From assembly GCF_014649535.1 (NCBI RefSeq), contig NZ_BMTF01000019.1, positions 88,040 to 152,039 on the forward strand: a DNA stretch of 64,000 bases, in the 5' to 3' direction. Every line of letters starts with the position of its first letter. Positions within the stretch are counted from its first letter, which is position 1. Below, piece by piece: positions 52,610 to 61,093 of the stretch. Source of the DNA: Streptomyces gelaticus (GTDB lineage: Bacteria; Actinomycetota; Actinomycetes; Streptomycetales; Streptomycetaceae). The position numbers and the translations under genes were made by a program. The notes beneath the pieces are model-generated. The model worked only from the letters and a program-made list of their open reading frames with translations, made no database searches and had not been told where the DNA came from.

Positions 52610-54735
52610 ACGTCCTCCAGGGCATCGGCGTAGAAGTCGTCCTCCCCGGCGAGGTCCTCCAGATCGGCCTCGTCGTCATCCCCGGTCTCCGTCACCACGT
52701 CGGGCTCCCGCAGTTCCGCGTTCTGCTCGTCCTGGCCGAGGGCCTTGCGTACGGATGGAAGCGAGACGACCGTCTCCTCCTCGCTCGTCGGAAGCTCGAT
52801 ACCGGCCTGCTCGCGCGAGAGCCGCAGGGCCATGCGCCGCTCAGCAATCGTGGTGCCCAGCCCAAGATTCCACCGCTCCAACAAATCAGCGACGGCAAGC
52901 CGGTCGTCGGGAAAGCGATACTTCGAGGCGGCCAGCTGCCGGGCGAATGTCAACGCGTCCTCACTCAGCGGCATCTCGGCCGACGGTGCGTGCTCCCAGG
53001 TCAGGGTGTGCCATTCGCGGGTTGTGGGGTTACGGAAGTAGATCTTGGTGATGTCGTCGGGGTCCACTTGGAACGGCCAGCCGTTCTTGACTGGACTGTC
53101 GTAGGGGCTGCGGATGCCCGGCTCGGGCAGGCCGGGGCCGCTGTAGCGGCGGCGGCCGATCTCGACACCGTAGTGCTGGACCGTGCGCCACTTCGTCTGC
53201 AGGAACTCAAAGGCCAGGTCCCGGTCGCGGGGTGCTTCGATGTAGCCCGCCCGGGCCATGCCGTGCTCGAACATCTTCGCCGGGGACATCCGCAGTCCCG
53301 GCAGGCCCGGATCGACCAGGCTGGAGTGCGGCTTGCAGTGATAGACCGCCGCTGTCCACTCCCGGATAATTGCCTCAAGCTCGTCGAGGAAGAAGAACGC
53401 GTCGTCCTCCGGGCGCTCGCCCCGCGAGTGGATGTCGGGCCCCTTGTAGCCGGGCAGCACCTGCAGCAACCCCTCCCGCAGGGTCCGGAAATAACGCTCC
53501 ACCGGCCCCTTGTCCCGGCCCGTCCGCAGGCGGGCTGGCTGGATGGAGATACCCATCCGGCGGCAGACGCTGGTCAGATGTTCCGAGACGTAGACCTTGC
53601 CGTGGTCGACGACCAGCGTCTCGGGGACCAGAGGAGGCGAGGCCAGGCCCGGCCCGGTGGCGGCCTCGACGTCGACCAGGACAGTGCGGGGGATGCCGTG
53701 CTCGGGCCAGACCGCGTGCCGCGGCCAGTCCCGCCCCGCCGGCCTCGGCCGAAACGACTGGAACAGCACCGCGCTGACATCCACCGCCTTCGTCGAGACC
53801 GGCGTCAGCCGGATCCCCGTAATGCAGCGGGTGTACCAGTCCATCCCGACACTCAATTCGGCCTGAACCCACTTGAGCGTCAGCGGGTCGAACGCGAAGA
53901 CGTCCAGGCGGGTGGAGTCCATCAGCAGGTACTCGCCCGGCCGCGTCGGCCGCAGCTTGCCGTACTGACCCTCCGGCCGACCGGCGATATCCCTGTTCCG
54001 CTTTGTACTCAACCGGAACAGGGGGTGTCGCCGCTCCAGCTCAGTGAGTACCCGGTAGGCCGTGGCTTGGCTGGGCTGGGGTACGACGTCAGGACCGAAC
54101 CGCGCGATCACCCGGGCCTGAGTCCGGTCTATGACGATCTTGCGTGATGGCTTCGACTCTCCAGTGTGCTCGACCATGACTTCCAGCGCGGTCTGCACCC
54201 ATCGGTCGTCGGCCCTGCCGAAGGACCGTGCCTGGGAACTTGCCCGCTGGGCCAGGCCGGCCTCACCATGCCGGCGATAGTCGGCGACCCACCGTCGAAT
54301 GGTGCGATCGGTGACTCCGAGTTCAGCGGCTTTCGCCGCATAGCGTGCATCCAGCGACAGCGTCGGCGTGTACGGAGCTCGCGGTTCGCCCTCACGCGCA
54401 AGTTCGGTGCTGCCGGACCGATATCCCGTGAGGAGTTCCCGAATGTGCTCGGCCCGCTCCAGGATCTGGCGTCTGCCCTCCTCATCCAACTGCCCCAGTA
54501 CCACCGAGGCGATCTCCTCGGCGTCGTCCGAGGACGGTCCCGTCTCCTTGGGGATGAGGGTGGCCCGGTCGGAGAAGAGCAGTTCCCGCAAGGACAGACG
54601 CAGGAGCCTGCCCTGGCCGTCCTTGAGGACGACCTCGTTGCCGGCCGTGGTGGCGGCCATCTCGACCACCTCGACGGCCTCCCCGTCGTAGCGGAAGTGT
54701 GTACCGACGCCGATCCGCGCTCCAGCCCTGGTCAC
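52606..54735 (-). CDS. tnsB: TnsB-type DDE transposase
   Basis: A 709-residue transposase that cuts the 3' ends and joins them to the target. An HTH region at 125-165 (ELGVTDRTIRRWVADYRRHG) is followed by the retroviral-integrase-like core with the catalytic triad Asp273 (LLMDSTRLDVF), Asp377 (LVVDHGKVY) and Glu413 (GPVERYFRTL). The last two are 35 residues apart, as in the DDE(35) class. The acidic tail (DDDEADLEDLAGEDDF) is the part that contacts TnsC in Tn7. The start is the GTG at 54735 (VTRAGARIGVG): it overlaps the tnsA stop as GTGA and has AGGAGG 7 nt upstream. Longer readings overlap tnsA by 140 bp. Confidence 0.93.
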   Translation of the reverse strand: MTRAGARIGVGTHFRYDGEAVEVVEMAATTAGNEVVLKDGQGRLLRLSLRELLFSDRATLIPKETGPSSDDAEEIASVVLGQLDEEGRRQILERAEHIRELLTGYRSGSTELAREGEPRAPYTPTLSLDARYAAKAAELGVTDRTIRRWVADYRRHGEAGLAQRASSQARSFGRADDRWVQTALEVMVEHTGESKPSRKIVIDRTQARVIARFGPDVVPQPSQATAYRVLTELERRHPLFRLSTKRNRDIAGRPEGQYGKLRPTRPGEYLLMDSTRLDVFAFDPLTLKWVQAELSVGMDWYTRCITGIRLTPVSTKAVDVSAVLFQSFRPRPAGRDWPRHAVWPEHGIPRTVLVDVEAATGPGLASPPLVPETLVVDHGKVYVSEHLTSVCRRMGISIQPARLRTGRDKGPVERYFRTLREGLLQVLPGYKGPDIHSRGERPEDDAFFFLDELEAIIREWTAAVYHCKPHSSLVDPGLPGLRMSPAKMFEHGMARAGYIEAPRDRDLAFEFLQTKWRTVQHYGVEIGRRRYSGPGLPEPGIRSPYDSPVKNGWPFQVDPDDITKIYFRNPTTREWHTLTWEHAPSAEMPLSEDALTFARQLAASKYRFPDDRLAVADLLERWNLGLGTTIAERRMALRLSREQAGIELPTSEEETVVSLPSVRKALGQDEQNAELREPDVVTETGDDDEADLEDLAGEDDFYADALEDV

Positions 54736-55466
54736 GCCGTCCTCCTGAGCACATGCGCCGGGCTGAACGGCCGGTCGAGATCCACCGCAAGCTCGTGTGT
54801 CCACAGCAAGTGATAGACCGCAGCCCGGACTTGTTCCTCCGGGTGAGCGGGCAAGCTGGCTGCCGCGCGACACAGAGAGACTCCGTCGAGCTCAGCGCCT
54901 CGGAGCTCGTCGACGAGCCCACGATCGAACAGCCAATCTCTGCGGAAGCCCGACAGGAAGCGGACGTTCTCCAGCTCCACCGCAGGTGGCTCGCTCCAGA
55001 CCTCGTACTTCCACCCACGGACTTCCACCACTTCACGGGTCCAGCCGAAAGTGAAGGACACCTCCGGCTTGGATAACCGGTGCAGTGGCTTCACGTCCAC
55101 GACCACGGGCCCCTCGTCGGTGACCAGGAGGTAGTCCGGGATGTGCTTGCGCATAGCCCCGTCCACCTCGGCTTTGAGCAGAAATGGCTGGGCCACGACA
55201 CGCCGTACAGACGGATCGAAATCAGCGAAGAGGAGCCGCGCGAGTTCGAGCCGCGACTCGTAGATGACGTGGTCGCGCATTGTGGAGGACCAGTACGTGC
55301 CCGAGTAATGCCGCTGGCCCCTGTACCAGCGGAAGGTCCGCCAGGGTGCCGCCGCCGCGAGCCCGTCGATCGGCGACGTAACCCAATCCCGGTTCTCGAC
55401 CAGGATGCCGTTCGCGCCCCGCAGACTCACCGTGATCGATGCCGCGACATTCAGCCCTGCGGCCAT
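54732..55466 (-). CDS. tnsA: TnsA-type endonuclease
   Basis: A 244-residue restriction-enzyme-like nuclease that cuts the 5' strands at transposon ends, permitting cut-and-paste movement. The active site can be read as Glu70 in YESRLELARL, Asp111 in IPDYLLV and Lys126 in VVVDVKP. The remainder is a helical domain expected to contact TnsB. The ATG follows GGGGGTGA at 5 nt. It is the first gene of the transposition operon, 193 bp inside the right end; its promoter must overlap the right-end repeats. Confidence 0.92.
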   Translation of the reverse strand: MAAGLNVAASITVSLRGANGILVENRDWVTSPIDGLAAAAPWRTFRWYRGQRHYSGTYWSSTMRDHVIYESRLELARLLFADFDPSVRRVVAQPFLLKAEVDGAMRKHIPDYLLVTDEGPVVVDVKPLHRLSKPEVSFTFGWTREVVEVRGWKYEVWSEPPAVELENVRFLSGFRRDWLFDRGLVDELRGAELDGVSLCRAAASLPAHPEEQVRAAVYHLLWTHELAVDLDRPFSPAHVLRRTA

Positions 55467-55583
55467 GAGTCACCCCCGGATCGTCGGCAGCCTTCTCGTG
55501 AGCGCTACGTTCGCATCCGCGTGAAACTCCCATGCCAGACCGGGGGCGTTGTCACCTGAACGGGTGATGGCAGTGGCCAGCAA

Positions 55584-55659
55584 TTCTCAATCCCGTGTCA
55601 GATCGGCCAGTCAGATGACATTGCGACTGAGAAAATGACACGAGATTTGAGAACCTACA
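55584..55659. repeat. Right end: terminal inverted repeat and TnsB-type sites
   Basis: Reading inward on the minus strand from 55659: TGTAGG then TTCTCAAATCTCGTGTCAT (55653-55635), then TTCTCAGTCGCAATGTCAT (55633-55615). A third copy, TTCTCAATCCCGTGTCA at 55584-55600, is in the opposite direction. Right-end repeats are packed closer than those on the left, the same asymmetry as in Tn7. Confidence 0.85.
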
Positions 55660-55669
55660 TGGCTGGCGG

Positions 55670-57148
55670 TCAGGTCTGTGCCATGTCGACGAAGCGCGAG
55701 TAGTGGCCCTGGAAGGCCACCGTGATCGTTGCAGTCGGACCGTTACGGTGCTTGGCCACGATCAGGTCGGCCTCACCGGCGCGGGGGGACTCCTTCTCGT
55801 ACGCGTCCTCGCGGTGCAGCAGGATCACCATGTCGGCGTCCTGCTCGATGGATCCGGATTCACGCAGGTCGGAGACCATCGGCTTCTTGTCCGTGCGCTG
55901 CTCGGGACCACGGTTCAGCTGGGAGAGCGCGATGACCGGGAGCTGAAGCTCCTTCGCCAGCAGCTTGAGGTTTCGGGACATGTCCGAGACTTCCTGCTGG
56001 CGGCTCTCGGCACGCTTCGAGCCACCGGACTGCATCAGCTGCAGATAGTCGATGACCACGAGCTTGAGGTCGTTGCGCTGCTTGAGACGGCGGCACTTCG
56101 CCCGGATCTCCATCATGGAGAGGTTCGGGGAGTCGTCGATGTAGAGCGGGGCGGCCGATACATCCGGCATCCGGCGGGCCAGCCGCGTCCAGTCCTCGTC
56201 GGTCATGGTGCCGGAGCGCATGTGGTGCAGTGCCACCCGCGCCTCGGCGGAGAGCAGACGCATCGCGATCTCGTTGCGCCCCATTTCGAGGGAGAAGATC
56301 ACGCTGGGCAGGTTGCTCTTGATCGAACAGGCCCGGGCGAAGTCGAGGGCCAGCGTGGACTTACCCATGGCGGGACGGGCCGCGATGACGACCATCTGGC
56401 CCGGGTGCAGGCCGTTCGTCAGAGCGTCGAGGTCCGTGAAGCCGGTCGGCACCCCGGTCATTTCGCCGCTGCGCGAACCGATCGCCTCGATCTCGTCGAG
56501 CGCACCCTCCATGATGTCGCCGAGCGGCAGGTAGTCCTCGCTGGTGCGCTGCTCGGTGACGGCGTAGATCTCGGCCTGTGCAGAGTTCACGATGTCGTCG
56601 ACATCGCCGTCGGCCGCGTATCCCATCTGCGTGATCTTCGTGCCGGCTTCGACGAGCCGCCTCAGGACCGCCCGCTCGTGGACGATCTCCGCGTAGTACG
56701 AAGCGTTGGCCGCGGTGGGCACGGACTGGACGAGGGTGTGCAGATACGGCGCCCCGCCCACCTTGGTGATCTCGCCCCGCTTGACCAGCTCGGCCGCCAC
56801 CGTGATCGGGTCGGCCGGCTCGCCCTTGGCGTAGAGGTCGAGGATCGCCTGGTAGACGGTCTCGTGCGCGGGACGGTAGAAGTCGTGGCCCTTGATGATC
56901 TCCACGACATCGGCGATGGCGTCCTTGGACAGGAGCATGCCGCCGAGTACCGACTGCTCGGCATCGAGGTCTTGGGGCGGTACCCGCTCGAAACCAGGAG
57001 AGCCCCCGTCCCATCCATCGCTCTCCCCGCCGCGGTCGCGCCGCTCGCCGCGATCCCGGCCTTCACCGCGACGCTGCCGGGAGACGGGCAGACGGTCACT
57101 GGGACCGGTCTCGGCCCAGGGGTCGTCCAAAGGCTCGGGAATGCTCAC
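55670..57148 (-). CDS. dnaB: Replicative DNA helicase DnaB
   Basis: A 492-residue RecA-like hexameric helicase. The N-terminal domain (PQDLDAEQSVLGGMLLSKDA) binds primase. The C-terminal ATPase domain has Walker A ARPAMGKSTLAL, LKLVVIDYLQLM, and SQLNRGPEQR. No intein is present. The product unwinds DNA at the fork. The stop lies 10 bp from the transposon's right end, which therefore leaves the reading frame intact. The upstream spacer has DnaA boxes. Confidence 0.97.
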   Translation of the reverse strand: MSIPEPLDDPWAETGPSDRLPVSRQRRGEGRDRGERRDRGGESDGWDGGSPGFERVPPQDLDAEQSVLGGMLLSKDAIADVVEIIKGHDFYRPAHETVYQAILDLYAKGEPADPITVAAELVKRGEITKVGGAPYLHTLVQSVPTAANASYYAEIVHERAVLRRLVEAGTKITQMGYAADGDVDDIVNSAQAEIYAVTEQRTSEDYLPLGDIMEGALDEIEAIGSRSGEMTGVPTGFTDLDALTNGLHPGQMVVIAARPAMGKSTLALDFARACSIKSNLPSVIFSLEMGRNEIAMRLLSAEARVALHHMRSGTMTDEDWTRLARRMPDVSAAPLYIDDSPNLSMMEIRAKCRRLKQRNDLKLVVIDYLQLMQSGGSKRAESRQQEVSDMSRNLKLLAKELQLPVIALSQLNRGPEQRTDKKPMVSDLRESGSIEQDADMVILLHREDAYEKESPRAGEADLIVAKHRNGPTATITVAFQGHYSRFVDMAQT

Positions 57149-57331
57149 CGGGCCACCTCCCTCCCGTCCGCTCCGCGGACCTCACCGTGCCACTCTTTCT
57201 TACGGCACAGCACCGACAAACAAGACGCCCGACTCCGGTTCCGGCGCGTCGAGTTCTGCGTGGTTCCAAGACCGGAACGGGGTGCGGGCGCCGGTCCACG
57301 GTAGGCCGCCCGGCACCGTCAGCCAATCTGG

Positions 57332-57420
57332 TTATCCACAGGGCATGTGGACGACCGACCAGATGCTGTGGAGAACTCTGCAGAACCTGTGCACGGAGCG
57401 GGGGACAGCACTGTGGACAA
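57332..57420. other. DnaA-box cluster upstream of dnaB
   Basis: In the 460-bp divergent spacer 57149-57608 between dnaB and the MATE gene lie TTATCCACA (57332-57340), TGTGGACGA (57346-57354) and TGTGGACAA (57412-57420). Weak matches are at 57367-57375 and near 57585. The spacer holds no gene. DnaA here could regulate dnaB or titrate DnaA; both are inference. Confidence 0.7.
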
Positions 57421-57608
57421 ACTCATAACACCCACACCCCCACTGTGCTGACCTGGCATTTTCCCATCCACGGGCTGTGGGGGAGAAAAACTTTCCGAGC
57501 CAGCCCAAGATCACGGAAAACGGCACACGGGAGAACGCCGAGCCTCAACAAATGTAAGGACTACTGAGCCATTGCATCCATTACCTGTGGAAGATTAGAT
57601 TGACCCCC

Positions 57609-58946
57609 ATGATCCAGGCCCCGGCATCACCGCCGCCCAGTCGTCGACGGCACGACCGCGAGATCATCTCGCTCGCCGTCCCTGCCTTCGGCGCACTCGT
57701 CGCCGAGCCGCTCTTCGTGATGGTCGACAGCGCCATCGTCGGCCATCTCGGCACCCCTCAACTGGCCGGCCTGGCCGTCGCCGCCGCCCTGCTGACCACC
57801 GCCGTCAGCATCTTCGTCTTCCTCGCGTACGCCACCACCGCGGCGGTGGCACGACGGGTCGGTGCGGGCGATCTGGCCTCCGCGATCCGGCAAGGCATGG
57901 ACGGCATCTGGCTGGCGCTCCTGTTGGGCGTCGTCGTCATCGCCGTCACTCTTCCCACGGCACCCTGGCTGGTGGACGTCTTCGGCGCCTCCGACACAGC
58001 GGCCCCCTATGCGACCACATATCTGAGGATCTCCAGCCTCGGCATCCCGGCCATGCTCGTGGTGATGGCCGCGACCGGTGTCCTCCGCGGCCTGCAGGAC
58101 ACCAGGACCCCGCTGTACGTCGCCGTCGGAGGCTTCGCGGCCAACGGGGCCCTCAACGCGGGACTGGTCTACGGTGCCGGGTTCGGTATCGCCGGATCGG
58201 CCTGGGGCACCGTGATCGCACAGGTCTCAATGGCCGCCGCCTATCTGATCGTGGTGGTACGAGGAGCACGACGGCACGGTGCCTCACTGCGCCCCGATGC
58301 CGCGGGGATCAGGGCCAGCGCCCAGGCAGGCGTTCCACTGCTGGTCCGCACGCTGTCGCTGCGCGCCGTCCTGCTGATCGCCACGGCCGTCGCCGCCCGC
58401 CTCGGCGACACCGAGATAGCCGCGCACCAGATCATCCTCTCCCTCTGGAGCCTGATGGCCTTCGCTCTCGATGCCATCGCCATCGCCGGCCAGGCGATCA
58501 TCGGCCGCTACCTGGGAGCCGATGACGCGCAGGGCGCACGCGAGGCGTGCCGCCGCATGGTGCAGTGGGGCATCGTTTCCGGAGTGGTGTTCGGGGCACT
58601 GATCGTCCTCGCCCGCCCGCTGTTCGTGCCCTTGTTCACCGGCGACCGCTCCGTGCAGGACACGCTTCTCCCGGCGCTGCTGGTGGTCGCACTGTCCCAG
58701 CCGATCGCCGGCGTGGTCTTCGTTCTGGACGGAGTGCTGATGGGTGCCGGCGACGGGCCGTACCTGGCCTGGGCCATGCTCGTCACGCTGGCGGTCTTCG
58801 CCCCGGTCGCCCTCCTGGTGCCGGTGATCGGTGGCGGCCTGACAACGCTGTGGTGGGCGATGACCCTGATGATGGCCGTTCGCCTGGTGACACTCTGGCT
58901 GCGTACCCGCTCCGGCAAGTGGATCGTCACCGGAGCCACCCGCTGA
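57609..58946 (+). CDS. MATE-family efflux transporter (DinF-like)
   Basis: A 445-residue transporter with twelve hydrophobic helices and the family pattern of two six-helix halves (PAFGALVAEPLFVMVDSAIVG at the start; GQAIIGRYLGADDAQGA at the second half). It exports cationic drugs or metabolites in exchange for Na+ or H+. It diverges from dnaB and converges on rplI. The ATG at 57609 is used; no strong ribosome site is seen. Confidence 0.88.
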   Translation: MIQAPASPPPSRRRHDREIISLAVPAFGALVAEPLFVMVDSAIVGHLGTPQLAGLAVAAALLTTAVSIFVFLAYATTAAVARRVGAGDLASAIRQGMDGIWLALLLGVVVIAVTLPTAPWLVDVFGASDTAAPYATTYLRISSLGIPAMLVVMAATGVLRGLQDTRTPLYVAVGGFAANGALNAGLVYGAGFGIAGSAWGTVIAQVSMAAAYLIVVVRGARRHGASLRPDAAGIRASAQAGVPLLVRTLSLRAVLLIATAVAARLGDTEIAAHQIILSLWSLMAFALDAIAIAGQAIIGRYLGADDAQGAREACRRMVQWGIVSGVVFGALIVLARPLFVPLFTGDRSVQDTLLPALLVVALSQPIAGVVFVLDGVLMGAGDGPYLAWAMLVTLAVFAPVALLVPVIGGGLTTLWWAMTLMMAVRLVTLWLRTRSGKWIVTGATR

Positions 58947-58964
58947 GCCACCGGCCGCTTCCCC

Positions 58965-58978
58965 GTTTCACGTGAAAC
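58965..58978. other. parS: parS (ParB-binding site)
   Basis: A perfect GTTTCACGTGAAAC 18 bp after the MATE stop codon. It lies between inverted copies of CTTCCCC/GGGGAAG, so it sits in the loop region of a possible hairpin. Confidence 0.9.
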
Positions 58979-58984
58979 CGTGAA

Positions 58985-59008
58985 GCGGGGAAGCGGGGAA
59001 GCGGGGAA
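58985..59008. repeat. GCGGGGAA tandem repeat
   Basis: Three perfect head-to-tail copies of GCGGGGAA, then an imperfect fourth (GCAGGGGA), immediately after the parS site. Confidence 0.7.
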
Positions 59009-59059
59009 GCAGGGGACCGCGCAACTCGGCCAGGATCGGATCGCGCCGCTCGGAACGAC

Positions 59060-59090
59060 GAAGGGCCGCACCCCACGGGTGCGGCCCTTC
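59060..59090 (-). terminator. Terminator of the rpsF-ssb-rpsR-rplI operon
   Basis: GAAGGGCCGCACC (59060-59072) pairs perfectly with GGTGCGGCCCTTC (59078-59090), 23 bp beyond the rplI stop. Confidence 0.88.
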
Positions 59091-59113
59091 AGCTGCTCAG
59101 GTGAGCTGTGCCC

Positions 59114-59560
59114 TTAGGCAGCAACGACCTCGATGCCGAGGTTCGCAGCGACCTCGGGGTGCAGACGCACGGACACCTGGTGTCCGCCGAGCGTCTTGAT
59201 CGGCGAACCGAGCTCGACGCGACGCTTGTCGACATCGGGGCCACCGGCAGCCTTGATCGCCGAGGCGATGTCGGCCGGGGTCACGGAGCCGAAGAGACGG
59301 CCGGCGTCGCCGGAGCGAACGGCCAGACGGACCTTCACGGCCTCGAGCTTGGTCTTGATCTCGTTGGCCTGCTCGATCGTGGCGATCTCGTGGATCTTGC
59401 GGGCGCGGCGGATCTGCGCCACGTCCTTCTCGCCGCCCTTGGTCCAGCGGATGGCAAAGCCACGCGGAACCAGGTAGTTACGGGCGTACCCGTCCTTGAC
59501 CTCGACGACGTCGCCCGCAGCACCGAGGCCGGAGACCTCGTGGGTGAGGATGATCTTCAT
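59114..59560 (-). CDS. rplI: 50S ribosomal protein L9
   Basis: A 148-residue L9 protein, full length. The N-terminal 23S-binding domain (MKIILTHEVSGLGAAGDVVE, YARNYLVPRGFA) is joined to the C-terminal domain by the long central helix. L9 stabilises the L1 stalk side of the ribosome. It is the last gene of the rpsF operon, 18 bp after rpsR. Confidence 0.97.
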   Translation of the reverse strand: MKIILTHEVSGLGAAGDVVEVKDGYARNYLVPRGFAIRWTKGGEKDVAQIRRARKIHEIATIEQANEIKTKLEAVKVRLAVRSGDAGRLFGSVTPADIASAIKAAGGPDVDKRRVELGSPIKTLGGHQVSVRLHPEVAANLGIEVVAA

Positions 59561-59578
59561 GATTCGGTCACCCTTCCC

Positions 59579-59815
59579 TTATCGCGCGGTGGACGTGTAG
59601 GGCAGCAGCGCCATCTCACGGCTGTTCTTGACTGCCGTGGCGACGTCACGCTGGTGCTGCGTGCAGTTGCCGGTCACGCGGCGGGCACGGATCTTGCCGC
59701 GGTCGGAAATGAACTTCCGCAGCATGTTCGTGTCCTTGTAGTCCACGTACTGGGTCTTGTCCTTGCAGAACGCGCAGACCTTCTTCTTAGGCTTGCGCAC
59801 AGGCGGCTTCGCCAT
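59579..59815 (-). CDS. rpsR: 30S ribosomal protein S18
   Basis: A 78-residue S18 protein. It keeps CAFC and a further Cys (GNCTQHQ), so it is the zinc-binding (C+) form rather than the Cys-free form used under zinc limitation. It pairs with S6 on the platform of the small subunit. It lies between ssb and rplI in the standard order. Confidence 0.96.
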   Translation of the reverse strand: MAKPPVRKPKKKVCAFCKDKTQYVDYKDTNMLRKFISDRGKIRARRVTGNCTQHQRDVATAVKNSREMALLPYTSTAR

Positions 59816-59858
59816 GGTGTTTCTCCTGTGTGATCAAGAAGTGGGGGTGCGAGCTGCC

Positions 59859-60449
59859 CTAGAAGGGCGGCTCGTCCGAGTAGCCGCCGCCGGAGCCACC
59901 GGAGCTTCCGCCCCAGCCGCCCTGCTGGCCCCCGCCCTGCTGACCGCCGGACGGCGCACTCGTGGCCCACGGGTCGTCGGCGGGAGCGCCGCCACCACCC
60001 TGCTGGCCACCACCGGGACCGCCGCCCCAGTTGCCGCCGCCCTGCTGGCCGCCGCCGTATCCACCCTGGCCGCCCTGGCCGCGACCGGTGGTCTTGGTGA
60101 CCTTGGCCGTGGCGTTCTTCAGGCTGGGGCCGACTTCCTCGACATCCAGCTCGTAGACCGTGCGCTTGACGCCCTCGCGGTCTTCGTACGACCGCTGCTT
60201 CAGCCGGCCCTGCACGACGACGCGCATGCCTCGCTGGAGCGACTCGGCGACGTTCTCCGCCGCCTGCCGCCAGACCGAGCAGGTGAGGAACAGGCCTTCG
60301 CCGTCCTTCCACTCATTGGTCTGCCGGTCGAAGATGCGGGGAGTGGACGCGACACGGAACTTCGCGACCGCCGCACCGGACGGGGTGAAGCGCAGCTCGG
60401 GGTCGTCGACGAGATTGCCGACGACCGTGATGACGGTCTCGCCTGCCAT
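59859..60449 (-). CDS. ssb: Single-stranded DNA-binding protein
   Basis: A 196-residue SSB. The OB-fold (TVVGNLVDDPELRFTPSGAA, VVVQGRLKQRSYEDREG) occupies the first 110 residues. A long Gly/Gln-rich linker of GGGQQGG-type repeats ends in the acidic tip SDEPPF, which recruits partner proteins. It sits between rpsF and rpsR as in most bacteria and is the SSB used in replication. Confidence 0.97.
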   Translation of the reverse strand: MAGETVITVVGNLVDDPELRFTPSGAAVAKFRVASTPRIFDRQTNEWKDGEGLFLTCSVWRQAAENVAESLQRGMRVVVQGRLKQRSYEDREGVKRTVYELDVEEVGPSLKNATAKVTKTTGRGQGGQGGYGGGQQGGGNWGGGPGGGQQGGGGAPADDPWATSAPSGGQQGGGQQGGWGGSSGGSGGGYSDEPPF

Positions 60450-60523
60450 GGGTGAACCTCTCGGCGGGGATTGCTTCTGGCTGCTTGCTGCTACTCGAAC
60501 CCGATGACCACTGAGCTAGATGC

Positions 60524-60814
60524 TCAGTGGGACTCGGGACGGAGGACCTTGGTCCGGAGGACCGACTCGTTCAGGTTCATCTGGCGGTCGAGCTCCTTGA
60601 CGACCGCAGGCTCGGCCTGCAGGTCGATGACCGAGTAGATGCCCTCGGGCTTCTTCTTGATCTCGTAAGCGAGACGACGACGGCCCCAGGTGTCGACCTT
60701 CTCGACCTTTCCGTTGCCCTCACGGACGACGGAGAGGAAGTTCTCGATCAGCGGGGAGACAGCGCGCTCCTCGAGATCGGGGTCGAGGATGACCATCACC
60801 TCGTAGTGACGCAT
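60524..60814 (-). CDS. rpsF: 30S ribosomal protein S6
   Basis: A 96-residue S6 protein beginning MRHYEVMVILDPDLEERAV. The ATG at 60814 has a near-perfect AAAGGAGGTGG ribosome site 8 nt upstream; longer in-frame readings are not coding. S6 binds S18 on the 30S platform. It is the first gene of the four-gene operon; its promoter should be in 60815-61093. Confidence 0.97.
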   Translation of the reverse strand: MRHYEVMVILDPDLEERAVSPLIENFLSVVREGNGKVEKVDTWGRRRLAYEIKKKPEGIYSVIDLQAEPAVVKELDRQMNLNESVLRTKVLRPESH

Positions 60815-61093
60815 GTGGAACCCACCTCCTTTGGACTCAGCGGCCACGGTCGTTCCGTGGCAGGAGGGTCGTGATGCGTGAGCATCGGTGTCTTCGATTA
60901 GAACAGCCGCCACTGACAACACCCTCCTTCGAGAGGGGGGCCGAGGTGCTGGTCCGGGCAGACACCGGTGCAGACCGTACAGAGTACCCGCACACCGGCT
61001 TCCGGTTGAAATCCGGTGCTCAGGAGACGCAATCTGGACACATCGGGTGTGACCGGCGCCACCACGCGCCCCATTTCGGCCAGGAGGTACTCC

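Larger units (their letters stand above)
47374..55659. mobile_element. Tn7-like transposon inserted after dnaB
   Basis: An 8,286-bp element bounded by TGTAGGTTCTCA at the left and TGAGAACCTACA at the right. The terminal 25 bp match at 19 positions in inverted orientation. Repeated internal motifs of the form TCTCA-N4-6-GTGTCAT occur at each end. Inside is tnsA-tnsB-tnsC-tniQ, all leftward, and a two-gene cargo (regulator and peptide deformylase). TGGC flanks both ends directly (47370-47373 and 55660-55663), a 4-bp match where Tn7 relatives usually give 5 bp. No tnsE, Cas gene or CRISPR array is present. The tnsA-proximal end is 10 bp after the dnaB stop codon. Confidence 0.9.

Noticed and set aside
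47374..55659. A CRISPR-associated transposon (CAST)
   Set aside because: No Cas genes, spacer arrays or short direct repeats typical of CRISPR were seen in the element; TniQ is of the long, site-reading type.
58985..59008. A short CRISPR-like or origin-type iteron array
   Set aside because: The 8-bp GCGGGGAA units are contiguous with no spacers and only three perfect copies; it is a simple tandem repeat.
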